36,434 nt of DNA from CAYJAZ01 sp964369165 (GCA_964369165.1 CAYJFE010000016.1:1-36434), one strand, 5' to 3'; positions 7,305 through 16,661 are shown, counted from the first letter of the stretch. A program made the numbers and translations. The notes: generated by a model not told the origin, from the sequence alone.

Positions 7305-8468
7305 TTATTTTTCGGTTCTATCCGCAAGTGCAGCTATCGAAGGCAAAGTTTTTCCCTCTAAAGCTTCTAAAAATGCACCGCCACCAGTTGAGATATAGCT
7401 CATTTTATCTGCAACATTGAAGGTTTCAACAGCCGCAATAGAATCGCCACCGCAGACAAGTGTGTAGGCATTTGAATCAGCAAGGAAAAGGGCAATTGCG
7501 CCTGTGCCTTGATCAAAAGGTTTGAATTCAAATGCGCCAACAGGGCCATTCCAGACTATAGTATTTGCTTTTTTCAAAATTTCAGCATAATGCGCCGCAG
7601 TTTTAGGGCCAATATCTAAAATCATTTCATCGTCTTGCACTTCAGAAATAAGGCAAGTGCGAGCCTCTGTGCCATCGACTAATTCTTTAGCCACAACGAC
7701 ATCTATTGGTAATGGCAAATCTTTTGCTATTGTGAGAATTTTCTTAGCTTCTTCCACTAAATCAAGCTCTACAAGCGATTTTCCTACATTATAGCCTTTG
7801 GCAAGCAAGAAAGTGTTTGCAATGCCGCCACCTACGATTAGACCGTCTACTTTTTTGGCAAGATTTTCTAAAATGGATAATTTTGTCGATACTTTAGAGC
7901 CTCCAACTATAGCATAGAAAGGGGCTTTAGGATTTTCCATAAGCGCATCAATAGCATCGATTTCGCTTGACATCAAAAAGCCAGCGCAAGCCACTTTTGC
8001 TTTTCTGATTGCGCCCTCAGTGCTTGCGTGTGCCCTATGCGCCGCACCAAAAGCGTCCATGCAGTATACATCAGCAAAATCAGCAAGTTTTTGCGCAAGT
8101 TCTTCATTGTTTTTCTTTTCACCTACGATAAAGCGAATATTATCGAAAAGGGTTACTTTGCCTTGCTCCATTTTGATTTCATCAAAAGATTCAGCGAATT
8201 GCACTTCTTTATTCAAAAGTTCTGAAAGTCTTTGTGCAACAGGTTTTAGTGAAAATTCAGCATTGTATTCGCCTTCAGTTGGGCGGCCAAGATGAGAGAG
8301 AATAAGCACAGCAGCATTATTGTCGAGTGCGTAGTTTATTGTTTTTAAAGCTCTTTTTATACGCGTGTCAGAACCCACCTTACCATTTTTAATAGGCACA
8401 TTCATATCAACACGAATAACAACATTTTTCCCATATAAATCAAGTTGATCAATTCTTTTTGCTTTCAT
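7305..8468 (-). CDS. pgk: Phosphoglycerate kinase
   Basis: A 387-aa glycolytic enzyme that interconverts 1,3-bisphosphoglycerate + ADP and 3-phosphoglycerate + ATP in the cytoplasm. Seen: N-terminal substrate motif RVDMNVPIKNGKV, SHLGRP, the VGGSKVSTKLSIL nucleotide region and the glycine loop STGGGAFLEAL near the C-terminus. The length is normal for a bacterial PGK. The start is supported by AAGGAAAG. It lies 13 bp after tkt and is the last gene of the MerR-rpe-tkt-pgk run, with a strong terminator downstream. No GAPDH gene is adjacent. Confidence 0.98.
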   Translation of the reverse strand: MKAKRIDQLDLYGKNVVIRVDMNVPIKNGKVGSDTRIKRALKTINYALDNNAAVLILSHLGRPTEGEYNAEFSLKPVAQRLSELLNKEVQFAESFDEIKMEQGKVTLFDNIRFIVGEKKNNEELAQKLADFADVYCMDAFGAAHRAHASTEGAIRKAKVACAGFLMSSEIDAIDALMENPKAPFYAIVGGSKVSTKLSILENLAKKVDGLIVGGGIANTFLLAKGYNVGKSLVELDLVEEAKKILTIAKDLPLPIDVVVAKELVDGTEARTCLISEVQDDEMILDIGPKTAAHYAEILKKANTIVWNGPVGAFEFKPFDQGTGAIALFLADSNAYTLVCGGDSIAAVETFNVADKMSYISTGGGAFLEALEGKTLPSIAALADRTEK

Positions 8469-8481
8469 TTTTTTACTTTCC

Positions 8482-10509
8482 TTAAGATATTTTATTTAAT
8501 ACTTTATTCTTAGTAAAGCCAAAGTGTTCAAAAACTTTAGAAGCAGGGCCTGATTCGCCAAAGCTTGTCATACCTATGGCAATGCCGTCTAATCCTATGT
8601 ATTTATACCAAGAATCTGAAATGCTTGCTTCAATAGCAACACGTTTTGTCACATTTTTAGGAAGCACTTTTTCTTGGTATGCTTTTTCTTGTTTATCAAA
8701 AATATTTGTGCAAGGCATGGAAACCACACGAGCTTTTTTGCCAGCTTTCACTAAATCTTCATACACTTCCAAAGCTAAGGCAATTTCAGAACCTGTGGCA
8801 ATGAGAATCAAGTCAAGTTCTGCGCCGTCGGCATTTTCAGCCAAGATATAGCCGCCTTTTTTTATGTCTTCTACATCTGAATTGAGAGAAACTTGTGGTA
8901 AGTTCTGGCGTGAAAGCACTAAAGCTGTTGGGCTTTGTGAAGAAAGAGCATCAAGCCAAGCTATAGCTGTTTCTTTAGTGTCGGCAGGGCGCCAAGTGTT
9001 GAGATTTGGAATAAGACGAAGCGAAGGTGTGTGCTCAATCGGTTGGTGGGTTGGGCCATCTTCGCCAACGCCAATAGAGTCGTGGGTGAGCACATAGACA
9101 ACTTTTTGCTTCATAAGGGCGGACATACGAATGGCGGAACGCATATAATCAGAGAAAACGAGGAATGTGCCCGCATAAGGAATAAAACCGCCGTAAAGGG
9201 CTAAACCATTCATAAGGCAAGCCATACCAAATTCACGCACGCCGTAATGTATATAATTACCTGAAAAATCAAGCTCTTTATTTGATGGATTGATAGATTT
9301 TGATAATTTATGCACAGTGCCTACTGAACCAGATAAATCTGCTGAACCGCCCATGAGTTCGGGTAAATAATCTGCTAATATATCAAGGATTTGCTTGTTT
9401 GCTACACGAGTTGCCAAAGCTTTTTCTTTATTTTCAGCCGAATCAAGAGCTTTGAAGAGTTTTTCTTCAATTTCTTTTAAATCGGTGGTGAAAGCTCTTT
9501 CTATCACACGTTTTTGGAATTCTTTTGCTAATTCTGGATAGGCATTTGCATAGTCTGCATAGAGTTTGTTCCAATTGTCTTCATAATGTTTGCCATTTTC
9601 TGTTCTGTCGGCTTCTTTATAGACTTCATTTGGAATAGTGAAAGGTGCATAATCTGCGCCTAAAGCTATTTTTGTGGCTTTTGCTTCTTCTTCGCCAAAG
9701 GGGGAGCCGTGGCAAGAGGAAGTGTTGGCTTTTTTGGGTGAACCATAACCTATAATGGTTTTAAAGCAGATAAGTATTGGTTTTTTATTGTCATTATTTG
9801 CAAGCTTTGTGGCAGATTGGAGAGCATTTTGAATGGATTTTGCGTCGTGCCCGTCCACATTTCTGATGACGTGCCAACCACAAGCTTCAAAGCGTGCAGG
9901 AGTATCGTCTTTAAACCAAGCTTTGACATTACCGTCTATCGATATTGCATTGTCGTCGTAAAGGGCAATAAGTTTGCCTAATTCAAAGGTGGAAGCAAGT
10001 GAAATTGCTTCTTGGCTCACGCCTTCCATAAGGCAACCGTCGCCGAGAAATACAAATGTTTTGTGATCGACTACATTATAGTCTTCTCTATTATATTTTT
10101 CAGCATAAATTTTTTCAGCAAGGGCAAATCCAACAGCAGTTGTGATGCCTTGACCAAGTGGGCCTGAAGTGCATTCGATGCCTGGAGTGTAGCTATATTC
10201 AGGGTGGCCAGGTGTTTTAGATCCAAGTTGTCTAAATTGTTTCAAATCTTCAATGGAAATATCATAGCCGACAAGATGCATAATGGAATAGAGGAGGGCA
10301 GAGGCATGGCCATTTGAAATAAGAAATCTATCTCTATTTTGCCATGAAGGATTTTTTGGGTTATACTTCATGGTGTTTAGCCAAAGCTGCGCGGCAATGT
10401 CAGCCATGCCCATAGGTGCGCCAGGGTGGCCAGAATTTGCTTGTTCTACGCAATCAATAGCCAGTGCACGGACAGCATTGGCGACAAGATTTAGTGATGT
10501 ATGCGGCAT
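8482..10509 (-). CDS. tkt: Transketolase
   Basis: A 675-aa thiamine-diphosphate enzyme that moves two-carbon units between ketoses and aldoses in the pentose phosphate pathway. Conserved landmarks: GHPGAPMGMAD near the N-terminus, the ThDP/metal motif GDGCLMEGV, the FGMACLMNGLALYGG segment and THDSIGVGEDGPTHQPIEH. It is full length, with no break. It follows rpe by 34 bp and precedes pgk by 13 bp on the same strand. Together the three genes supply pentose and triose phosphates. Confidence 0.98.
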   Translation of the reverse strand: MPHTSLNLVANAVRALAIDCVEQANSGHPGAPMGMADIAAQLWLNTMKYNPKNPSWQNRDRFLISNGHASALLYSIMHLVGYDISIEDLKQFRQLGSKTPGHPEYSYTPGIECTSGPLGQGITTAVGFALAEKIYAEKYNREDYNVVDHKTFVFLGDGCLMEGVSQEAISLASTFELGKLIALYDDNAISIDGNVKAWFKDDTPARFEACGWHVIRNVDGHDAKSIQNALQSATKLANNDNKKPILICFKTIIGYGSPKKANTSSCHGSPFGEEEAKATKIALGADYAPFTIPNEVYKEADRTENGKHYEDNWNKLYADYANAYPELAKEFQKRVIERAFTTDLKEIEEKLFKALDSAENKEKALATRVANKQILDILADYLPELMGGSADLSGSVGTVHKLSKSINPSNKELDFSGNYIHYGVREFGMACLMNGLALYGGFIPYAGTFLVFSDYMRSAIRMSALMKQKVVYVLTHDSIGVGEDGPTHQPIEHTPSLRLIPNLNTWRPADTKETAIAWLDALSSQSPTALVLSRQNLPQVSLNSDVEDIKKGGYILAENADGAELDLILIATGSEIALALEVYEDLVKAGKKARVVSMPCTNIFDKQEKAYQEKVLPKNVTKRVAIEASISDSWYKYIGLDGIAIGMTSFGESGPASKVFEHFGFTKNKVLNKIS

Positions 10510-10543
10510 AAATAGTCCTTTTCTATCTTTTTTATGATAGTTT

Positions 10544-11188
10544 TTATAAAAGTGCGTTGTTAAACGCTTCTAGGCTTGTTTTGTAGGGTTTTGTTTTAAA
10601 AAATGCAGAGCCTGAAACAAAGACATTTGCCCCAGCTTCTGTTAATGCTTTGATGTTTTCGGGGCTTACGCCTCCGTCTACTTGTATCAAAATATCTCTG
10701 TCCTGAATTTTTTCTTTCAATTTTCTGATTTTATCATAAGTGGCAGGAATAAAGGATTGCCCACCAAAACCAGGATTTACACTCATCAAAAGAATCATGT
10801 CTACATCGTCTAAAACATAGTCCAAAACTTCAAGTGGTGTGGCAGGATTAAGCGAAACGCCTGCTTTCATGCCCTCTTCACGGATAGCAACAAGGGTTCT
10901 TTGCAAATGTTTTGTGGCTTCTTGATGCACAACTAAGATATCAGCTCCAGCTTCTTTAAAAGCCTTGATATAGCGTTCTGGCTGTTCAATCATAAGGTGT
11001 ACATCAAAATAAAGCTTTGAGTGTTTGCGGCATTGCGCAATTAAATGTTGCCCAAAAGTGATGTTTGGTACAAACATTCCGTCCATAACGTCCCAGTGAA
11101 GCCATTCAACACCGCCATTTTCCAAATCTTTCAATTCTTGATTGAGATTTGTAATGTCAGCTGAAAGCATAGAGGGAGATAGTATCAT
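10544..11188 (-). CDS. rpe: Ribulose-phosphate 3-epimerase
   Basis: A 214-aa TIM-barrel enzyme that interconverts ribulose 5-phosphate and xylulose 5-phosphate, feeding transketolase encoded next door. Visible motifs: N-terminal ILSPSMLSAD, the metal-site strand LHWDVMDGMFVPN, FDVHLMIEQPE, MSVNPGFGGQSFIP and IQVDGGVSPEN. It lies 12 bp after the MerR-type gene and 34 bp before tkt, consistent with one operon. Confidence 0.97.
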   Translation of the reverse strand: MILSPSMLSADITNLNQELKDLENGGVEWLHWDVMDGMFVPNITFGQHLIAQCRKHSKLYFDVHLMIEQPERYIKAFKEAGADILVVHQEATKHLQRTLVAIREEGMKAGVSLNPATPLEVLDYVLDDVDMILLMSVNPGFGGQSFIPATYDKIRKLKEKIQDRDILIQVDGGVSPENIKALTEAGANVFVSGSAFFKTKPYKTSLEAFNNALL

Positions 11189-11200
11189 GCTATAAGCCCT

Positions 11201-11857
11201 TTATTTATTGAGTATTTGTTTGATTTGTTCGAGTTCTTGCGCGATATTTTCTAATAAAGCTGGATCAAATTTATTTGTGTTCTCAGATGAAAGAGGTGAT
11301 TTTTGATTATCTAAATTTTGCACTGCTGGCTTGCTTTCGAGTGAAATTGCGGCAATAGGTTCGCGTGTCGCTTTAGGAAGTTTTGTTTTTGTTTGGGATT
11401 TTTTATTGATGGCTTTTTTCGCGCCTTCGATGGTGAGCTTGTCATCGTGGAGAAGTTTTACCAATTTTTTTACAAGAAGAACATCTTCTTCTTTATAGAG
11501 TCTTTGCCCTGTTTCTGTGCGTGTAGGATCGAGTTCGTCGAAGGTGTTTTCCCAAAAACGAAGCACGGAAGTATTGATATTAAAAAGTTTTGCAACTTCA
11601 CCAATCTTCATTAATTTGGCAACTTTTTCTTTTCTGGCGTATTTTTTTCTTGTGCCAGTTTCATTTTTGCCAACTCTTTGTAAGGGCTTTGTTTTCATAG
11701 TTTTTTTTGTTTGCACTTCACTTTCTTGATTTTTGCTGGTGTCTGTATAAGTGATTGAATTTTCATGCGTATCTTCAATGCTTTGAACTTCTTTTGCTAA
11801 TGCAGCTTGAGGTTCAATGAAGTCTAAAAGGCTTGCACTGTATTTCTTCTCACTCAT
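11201..11857 (-). CDS. MerR-family transcriptional regulator
   Basis: A 218-aa DNA-binding protein. The MerR helix-turn-helix and wing are at about residues 83-150 (MKIGEVAKLFNINTSVLRFW, then RTETGQRLYKEEDV). They are preceded by an ~80-residue extension, polar then Lys/Arg-rich, which is unusual since most MerR proteins begin with the HTH. The C-terminal ~65 residues are polar and end in a short helix (LLENIAQELEQIKQILNK) suited to dimerisation; no Cys metal-binding site is seen. The start is supported by AAGGGAG. It leads the rpe-tkt-pgk run. As I recall, this MerR-type gene also sits beside rpe and the PheRS/ribosomal block in Desulfovibrio genomes; here the PheRS genes are elsewhere. Targets are unknown. 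Confidence 0.88.
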   Translation of the reverse strand: MSEKKYSASLLDFIEPQAALAKEVQSIEDTHENSITYTDTSKNQESEVQTKKTMKTKPLQRVGKNETGTRKKYARKEKVAKLMKIGEVAKLFNINTSVLRFWENTFDELDPTRTETGQRLYKEEDVLLVKKLVKLLHDDKLTIEGAKKAINKKSQTKTKLPKATREPIAAISLESKPAVQNLDNQKSPLSSENTNKFDPALLENIAQELEQIKQILNK

Positions 11858-11943
11858 TAAAATTCTCCCTTATAATCCCTCAAGAAGTTTTTCTTTCTTG
11901 CAAAAAAAAACATACAACAAAGCAAATTATTTTTCAAGCTTTT

Positions 11944-13188
11944 TTACTTCGTCACCCAAAGCAGGCGCTTACCTTTTTTAGTGAGATTTCCTAGGTACAA
12001 ATCCTTCCAATAAAAGGGAACACTTGAAAGATTGCCTTCGTAAGAGATCGATTGCCCATTTAATAAGCCATAAAGACTTTGTAAATCAGCCTTTGAATCG
12101 AAAATTATTTTTTCGTCTATATTTTTATCTATGCGCAATTTTGGCGATACTTGTGTATAAAGACCAGAGGCTTTGCCTATATTCATGCCTTGAAATTTGA
12201 AATGTTTATTTTCTTTTGCTAGCATTTTCGCTTTTTCGTGTATAAAGTAAATGTTTTTTCCAAATATTGCACCCTTGCCAGAAAAACTATCGAGTTGTGC
12301 TATACCTATTTCTTCAAAATTGATTTCGCGCATTTCTGCTTCTAAGCATCTTTCTTGCTTTATATCTTCTTTTTTTCTAAATTTAGCCACAAAAAAGCCT
12401 TGCGTGTCTTTCCTTACTTCTAGTCGCCACACATTTTTCATGTTATTGAGTGGTTTATCCATTTCAAAATTATCCAAAGGCAAGAGGTCAACAAGCTCAA
12501 AACCTAGTTCATTGACGGCATAGTTCACCTGTTCTTCATTTTCTTGGATATTGGTAGTGCAGGTGGAATAGGAAACTTCGCCGCCTATTTTCAAAAGTCT
12601 TGAAGCTTCTTTTAATAATTTTCTTTGCAAGCCTACAAGATTTTTTGCTTTTTCCTCTGTCCAAATTTCTTTGACATTGGGGTTTTTGTCTATAGTGCCC
12701 CAGCCAGAGCAGGGAGGGTCAAGAAGGATTGAATCAAAAGATTTATCGTGCAAGGGGATATGTTCGCCCGAATAATTGCAAGTAATGGAATTAAAGCATT
12801 GCATAAGTTCCAAATTTCTTCTGAGATTTGAAAGCCTTGTAGGATTTGGCTCATTGCCAATCACCATGCCTTCACTTGAAAGCATGGTAGAGAGCATGGA
12901 AGTTTTGCTGCCTGGGCTTGCGCACATATCAAGAATAAGTGCATCTTTTTTAGGGTTGAGAGCAATTGGCGGCAACATAGAAGCTCTGTCTTGAATATAG
13001 ATAAGGCCAAAATAATGCGCGAGTGAAGAACCTAAAGCTTTTGGTTCATAAGTGCATCTTCTTGCTTGAAAAAAGAAGGGATCTTTTTCAAAAATATAGC
13101 CTTCTTCTGAAAGAAAGTCTTCTATGTTTGCGATAAGTTTAGTGTTTTCTTCTTGTGCTACTATTCTAAAAGAGCGTTTTGCTTCCAT
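11944..13188 (-). CDS. NOL1/NOP2/Sun (RsmB/RsmF-type) rRNA cytosine-C5 methyltransferase
   Basis: A 414-aa S-adenosylmethionine-dependent RNA m5C methyltransferase. The SAM-binding motif is DMCASPGSKT (87-96). The two catalytic cysteines are Cys160 in LDPPCSG and Cys210 in SYSTCT, the hallmark of this family. An N-terminal RNA-binding region (about 1-75, with YIQDRASMLPP) precedes the Rossmann core. The C-terminal ~120 residues resemble the PUA-like tail of RsmF-type enzymes, so 16S rRNA is the likely substrate. The ribosome binding site is weak (GGCTAGAG). The gene is about 86 bp upstream of the MerR gene on the same strand and may be co-transcribed with it. Confidence 0.9.
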   Translation of the reverse strand: MEAKRSFRIVAQEENTKLIANIEDFLSEEGYIFEKDPFFFQARRCTYEPKALGSSLAHYFGLIYIQDRASMLPPIALNPKKDALILDMCASPGSKTSMLSTMLSSEGMVIGNEPNPTRLSNLRRNLELMQCFNSITCNYSGEHIPLHDKSFDSILLDPPCSGWGTIDKNPNVKEIWTEEKAKNLVGLQRKLLKEASRLLKIGGEVSYSTCTTNIQENEEQVNYAVNELGFELVDLLPLDNFEMDKPLNNMKNVWRLEVRKDTQGFFVAKFRKKEDIKQERCLEAEMREINFEEIGIAQLDSFSGKGAIFGKNIYFIHEKAKMLAKENKHFKFQGMNIGKASGLYTQVSPKLRIDKNIDEKIIFDSKADLQSLYGLLNGQSISYEGNLSSVPFYWKDLYLGNLTKKGKRLLWVTK

Positions 13189-13255
13189 TTTCTCTAGCCT
13201 TATATTTTTTATTTTTTTGAATATATATGTTTAAATATTTATACAAAAAAAAGAG

Positions 13256-13284
13256 TTTACTATTTAAGATAATGAAGTTATATA
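13256..13284 (+). promoter_or_regulatory. Promoter for the FG-GAP protein
   Basis: TTTACT (13256-13261), a 17-bp spacer and TATATA (13279-13284) lie about 33 bp before the start codon, in an AT-rich gap between divergent genes. Confidence 0.5.
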
Positions 13285-13316
13285 TATTCCGATAACTCAT
13301 TTACAAGGAATGTCCT

Positions 13317-14963
13317 ATGAAAAAAACTCTTTTATTCTTGTGCCTAAGTCTTTGTAGCTTTTTTGTTTTCACAAATCAAGCTTTAGCTGCAGCAAAAGAT
13401 TATCTCGTTGCTCCTTTTAATGTTGTAGGCGGTGCTGAATACGAATATTTAGAAGAAGCAATCCCAGGAATGCTCACTTCTCGCCTCTTTTGGAGCGGCA
13501 AATTTGAAACTTCAGACAAGCAAGAACAAATTGTAAAAGTAAAAGCCCCTGCGGACAGAAGTGCTGCCGAAAAACTTTTGAAGCAATACGGCGCAGATTA
13601 TATTTTTACAGGTACTATCACTGTCTTGGGTACTCAAGCAAGCATTGATATGTCAGCTATAAGTGCAGAAGGCCAAGTTTGGCAGAATGCAAGAACAGCC
13701 AATGTCAATAATCTTATCACAGAATTGCAAATTTTAGCAGACACATTTGCTAGACAAGTTTTCAACCGCCCAATGACAGGCGCACAACCTGCTATGAGTG
13801 GAAACACCACTCCTTTATCAGGCGAATTTGTTGTGAATGAAACTGGTTCTAATAATATTTATCTCAATCCTTCTTTCCGCTACCAAGGGCAAGAAGGTTC
13901 AAACCGCTTAAGAAGTAATGCCCTTCCTTTTGCTGCTGTAAGTATGGATACAGGCGATGTGAACGGCGATGGTATGACTGACTTTGTCTTCGCTGAAGAT
14001 GGACGTATGGTATATCTTTACGATTGGAATGGCGGCGCAATGAAAAAGTTAGCTGAATTTCAATTGCCTTCAAGCTCAAGAACTTTAGCTGTACGCACTT
14101 TTGAACAAAAAGGTAAAACCATGATTGCTGTTTCAGCTTTCAGTGATTTGGAAGGCCGTCCTACAGGCTATATCCTTGACTATCAAAATGGCAAACTTGT
14201 TCCTACAGCTACACGTCTACCTTTCTATCTCAATACTGTGCGCCTTCCTGATACAAGCCGCAATATGCTTATAGCACAAGCTTATGATGAACGCACCATG
14301 TATCGTGGGCCAGTTTTTGAGCTTTATCTTAATGGTGAAGAATATACAGAAGGCCCAACAGTACCAAACTTACCTAGAAAAGCAAATGTGTTCAACTTCT
14401 CTTATCTTCCTGATAACGAAGATCCTAAAGGCTACAAAGTTGCAATGCTTTCCCCTTCTGAAAAAATACAAGTCTACTCAAGCTTAGGTTCTCGTATGCA
14501 TGAAACACAAGAAGTGTATTCAGGCGGTAATGCTTATATACGCACAGCAAGCGGTAGCTTGAGTGTAAGCTCTGACGATATGCTTGATTTTTACTATATT
14601 CCAATGCGTATGCTTACCATGGATTTAGACAGAGATGGAAGCTATGAATTATTGACAAATAAACCTATTTCTACAGCGGCTTCTATCTTCAAAAACTTCA
14701 GAAACTACCCACAAGGTGAAATTCACTCAATGGTTTGGGACGGCGTTGGTCTAAGCCTTTTATGGAAAACAAAACGTATAACAGGCACAGTGGCTGATTA
14801 TCAAGTAGACGATCCAAATGCTGACGGCATTGAAGATTTGATTACTTGCGTAGTTACCTATCCTGGCGCACTTGGCACAGGAGAAAGAAAAACTGTGCTT
14901 ACTCTCTATCCTCTTGATACAACACAAACAGACCCGAACACACCTGTGAGTGCCCAAGAATAA
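13317..14963 (+). CDS. Exported FG-GAP/VCBS-type protein, function unknown
   Basis: A 548-aa protein with a clear signal peptide (cleavage near residue 24, after ALA) and an AAGGAA ribosome binding site. Residues about 27-150 (VAPFNVVGGAEYEYLEEAIP, then YGADYIFTGTITV) look like the alpha/beta domain shared by TolB-N, CsgG and LpoB-type envelope proteins. The rest is beta-rich with FG-GAP-like calcium loops: DTGDVNGDGMTD (about 211-222), MDLDRDGSYE and DDPNADGIED. This suggests a beta-propeller made from diverged repeats. It is probably periplasmic or outer-membrane associated; there is no lipobox, and the Cys residues in the signal peptide are not in that context. The gene is monocistronic with its own promoter and terminator. 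I infer a scaffold or binding role only. Confidence 0.75.
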   Translation: MKKTLLFLCLSLCSFFVFTNQALAAAKDYLVAPFNVVGGAEYEYLEEAIPGMLTSRLFWSGKFETSDKQEQIVKVKAPADRSAAEKLLKQYGADYIFTGTITVLGTQASIDMSAISAEGQVWQNARTANVNNLITELQILADTFARQVFNRPMTGAQPAMSGNTTPLSGEFVVNETGSNNIYLNPSFRYQGQEGSNRLRSNALPFAAVSMDTGDVNGDGMTDFVFAEDGRMVYLYDWNGGAMKKLAEFQLPSSSRTLAVRTFEQKGKTMIAVSAFSDLEGRPTGYILDYQNGKLVPTATRLPFYLNTVRLPDTSRNMLIAQAYDERTMYRGPVFELYLNGEEYTEGPTVPNLPRKANVFNFSYLPDNEDPKGYKVAMLSPSEKIQVYSSLGSRMHETQEVYSGGNAYIRTASGSLSVSSDDMLDFYYIPMRMLTMDLDRDGSYELLTNKPISTAASIFKNFRNYPQGEIHSMVWDGVGLSLLWKTKRITGTVADYQVDDPNADGIEDLITCVVTYPGALGTGERKTVLTLYPLDTTQTDPNTPVSAQE

Positions 14964-14986
14964 TAGAAAATTTTGAAATAAACAAG

Positions 14987-15022
14987 AATAGCCCCACTTT
15001 TTAAATTGAAAGTGGGGCTATT
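14987..15022. terminator. Bidirectional terminator after the FG-GAP gene
   Basis: A 14-bp stem (AATAGCCCCACTTT with AAAGTGGGGCTATT), an 8-nt loop and a T-run sit between the convergent FG-GAP and sigma-54 regulator genes. Confidence 0.9.
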
Positions 15023-15052
15023 TTTATGGTGGAGCTCATTTGGAATCTTGAT

Positions 15053-16516
15053 TTATTTTTCTAATAAGGATTTTAATTTCTTATGTAAATAAGTGCGCTC
15101 AAGGCCAATGCTTTCAGAAAGTTTGCTCACATTATTATCGCATTCCTTCAGTTTTTCCTCTAAATACCAAGCGTCAAAGGCCGTTCTTGCGGACTTATAA
15201 TCCATTTCAAGAAGATTTGTTATAATGCTTTTTTCTTCGCTTGAGCTATGAATGAAATTTGTATTTTTATCTGTCCCTTTGTCTTCAGCTCTAAGTTCAG
15301 ATAAATCAATTAAAGGCGCAAGCATAGAAGGTTCTACAATTTGTTTAGGGTAGAGGATTGCGGCTTGAGTTAAGAAATGCTTCAACTCACGCACATTGCC
15401 TTTCCATGGGGCTTTTGAAAGTACATTCAAACTTTCTATAGAAAAAAGCGCTGGCACGAGCCCATTTTCAGCCTGAAGGTTTTGCGATAAAGCAGCAATA
15501 AGCAAGGGAATGTCGCCCTCTCTTTCTCTGATTGGGGGAAGATGGAGAGGGAAGCCACGAAGCCTGTAATAGAGGTCAGAGCGAAAAGTGCCTTCACTTA
15601 TGCTTTCTTCTAAATTTTTATTTGTTGCAGCAAGCACACGCACGTCTACTTGTATAGTTTTATTTCCCCCCACGCGCTCAAAGGCTTGTTCTTGCAATAT
15701 ACGCAATATTTTTGCCTGAGTTTTTAGGCTCATATCGCCAATTTCATCAAGAAAAAGCGTGCCATTATTTGCTAATTCAAACTTGCCTATGCGTGATTCA
15801 GCCCCTGTAAAAGAGCCTTTTTCATGGCCAAAAAGTTCTGACTCTATCAATTCTTCTGGAATAGCGGCGCAGTTGACGGCTATAAAGGCTTTGTCTGCTC
15901 TTTGGCTTGCTTGATGTATAGAACGAGCCACAACTTCTTTGCCCGTGCCGTTTTCTCCTGTGATAAGCACCCAAACATTTGTAGGGGCAACAGCATTTAA
16001 ACTGGCTTTCAAAGTCAGCATAGATGCTGATTCGCCTATAAGAATATTCTTTACTTTTTGCGTGGCAAGGGCAGATTTAAGTGCTTTATTTTCAGATTTT
16101 AATCCCTCTACTTCAAAGGCTCTTGTCACAGTATTTAATACAGAGTCAAGGGCAAGAGGTTTTTCAATAAAGTCATAGGCGCCGAATTTGAGAGCAGTCA
16201 CGGCAGTTTCAATAGTTCCGTGGCCTGAAATCATAATAATGGGTATGTCTTTATAGTCAGCAGTATTTTTGATGCGTTTAAGAAGTTCTAAGCCATCGTT
16301 TTCAAAATTTCGATCACTTTGATTATTTTTATCTTGAGTGAGCCAAATGTCTAGTATAATAAGGTGGCATTCTTTTCTAGAAAGAATATCTAAAGCCTTT
16401 GCGCCATTTTCAGCAAGGCTTACTTCATAACCTTCGTCTTCTAAAATGCCTTCCAAAGAAAAGCGTATGCCTTCTTCATCATCGACTACTACTATATGTT
16501 GCTTTTTTTTTGCCAT
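15053..16516 (-). CDS. NtrX-like sigma-54-dependent response regulator
   Basis: I start the protein at the ATG at 16516 (MAKKKQHIVVVDDEEG); a longer reading frame would add 20 hydrophobic residues that do not belong to a receiver domain. It has 487 aa. The receiver domain (about 6-130) has acidic residues 12-14, phospho-acceptor Asp56 and Lys119. The AAA+ sigma-54 activator domain (about 158-400) has Walker A GENGTGKE (187-194), GSFTGA (234-239) contacting sigma-54, and Walker B TLFLDEIGD. A Fis-type HTH ends the protein (about 455-485). The DIWL motif and domain order are like NtrX. The loop after Asp56 is about 8-10 residues longer than I expect. No histidine kinase gene is next to it, so the signal is unknown; it activates RpoN promoters. 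Confidence 0.92.
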   Translation of the reverse strand: MAKKKQHIVVVDDEEGIRFSLEGILEDEGYEVSLAENGAKALDILSRKECHLIILDIWLTQDKNNQSDRNFENDGLELLKRIKNTADYKDIPIIMISGHGTIETAVTALKFGAYDFIEKPLALDSVLNTVTRAFEVEGLKSENKALKSALATQKVKNILIGESASMLTLKASLNAVAPTNVWVLITGENGTGKEVVARSIHQASQRADKAFIAVNCAAIPEELIESELFGHEKGSFTGAESRIGKFELANNGTLFLDEIGDMSLKTQAKILRILQEQAFERVGGNKTIQVDVRVLAATNKNLEESISEGTFRSDLYYRLRGFPLHLPPIREREGDIPLLIAALSQNLQAENGLVPALFSIESLNVLSKAPWKGNVRELKHFLTQAAILYPKQIVEPSMLAPLIDLSELRAEDKGTDKNTNFIHSSSEEKSIITNLLEMDYKSARTAFDAWYLEEKLKECDNNVSKLSESIGLERTYLHKKLKSLLEK

Positions 16517-16600
16517 ATTTTGCCTATAATATATAATGTATAGAAAGAAAATAGCATAGCTTACTAGAGCCGTCAAATGCTTTAGCCTTGTTTTATTTTA

Positions 16601-16629
16601 TTGACAATAGAAGCAGAAGAAAATAGTCT
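16601..16629 (+). promoter_or_regulatory. Candidate promoter for the hydroxy-acid oxidase gene
   Basis: Perfect TTGACA (16601-16606), 17 bp, and TAGTCT (16624-16629, weak) lie about 32 bp before the gene start, in the gap between the divergent regulator and oxidase genes. Confidence 0.4.
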
Positions 16630-16661
16630 GACTTTCTGATTAATAACTTTTTGGAGGACTT

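Noticed and set aside
16517..16576. Longer start for the sigma-54 regulator
   Set aside because: The extra 20 residues are hydrophobic and precede the normal receiver start; the ATG at 16516 fits the family.
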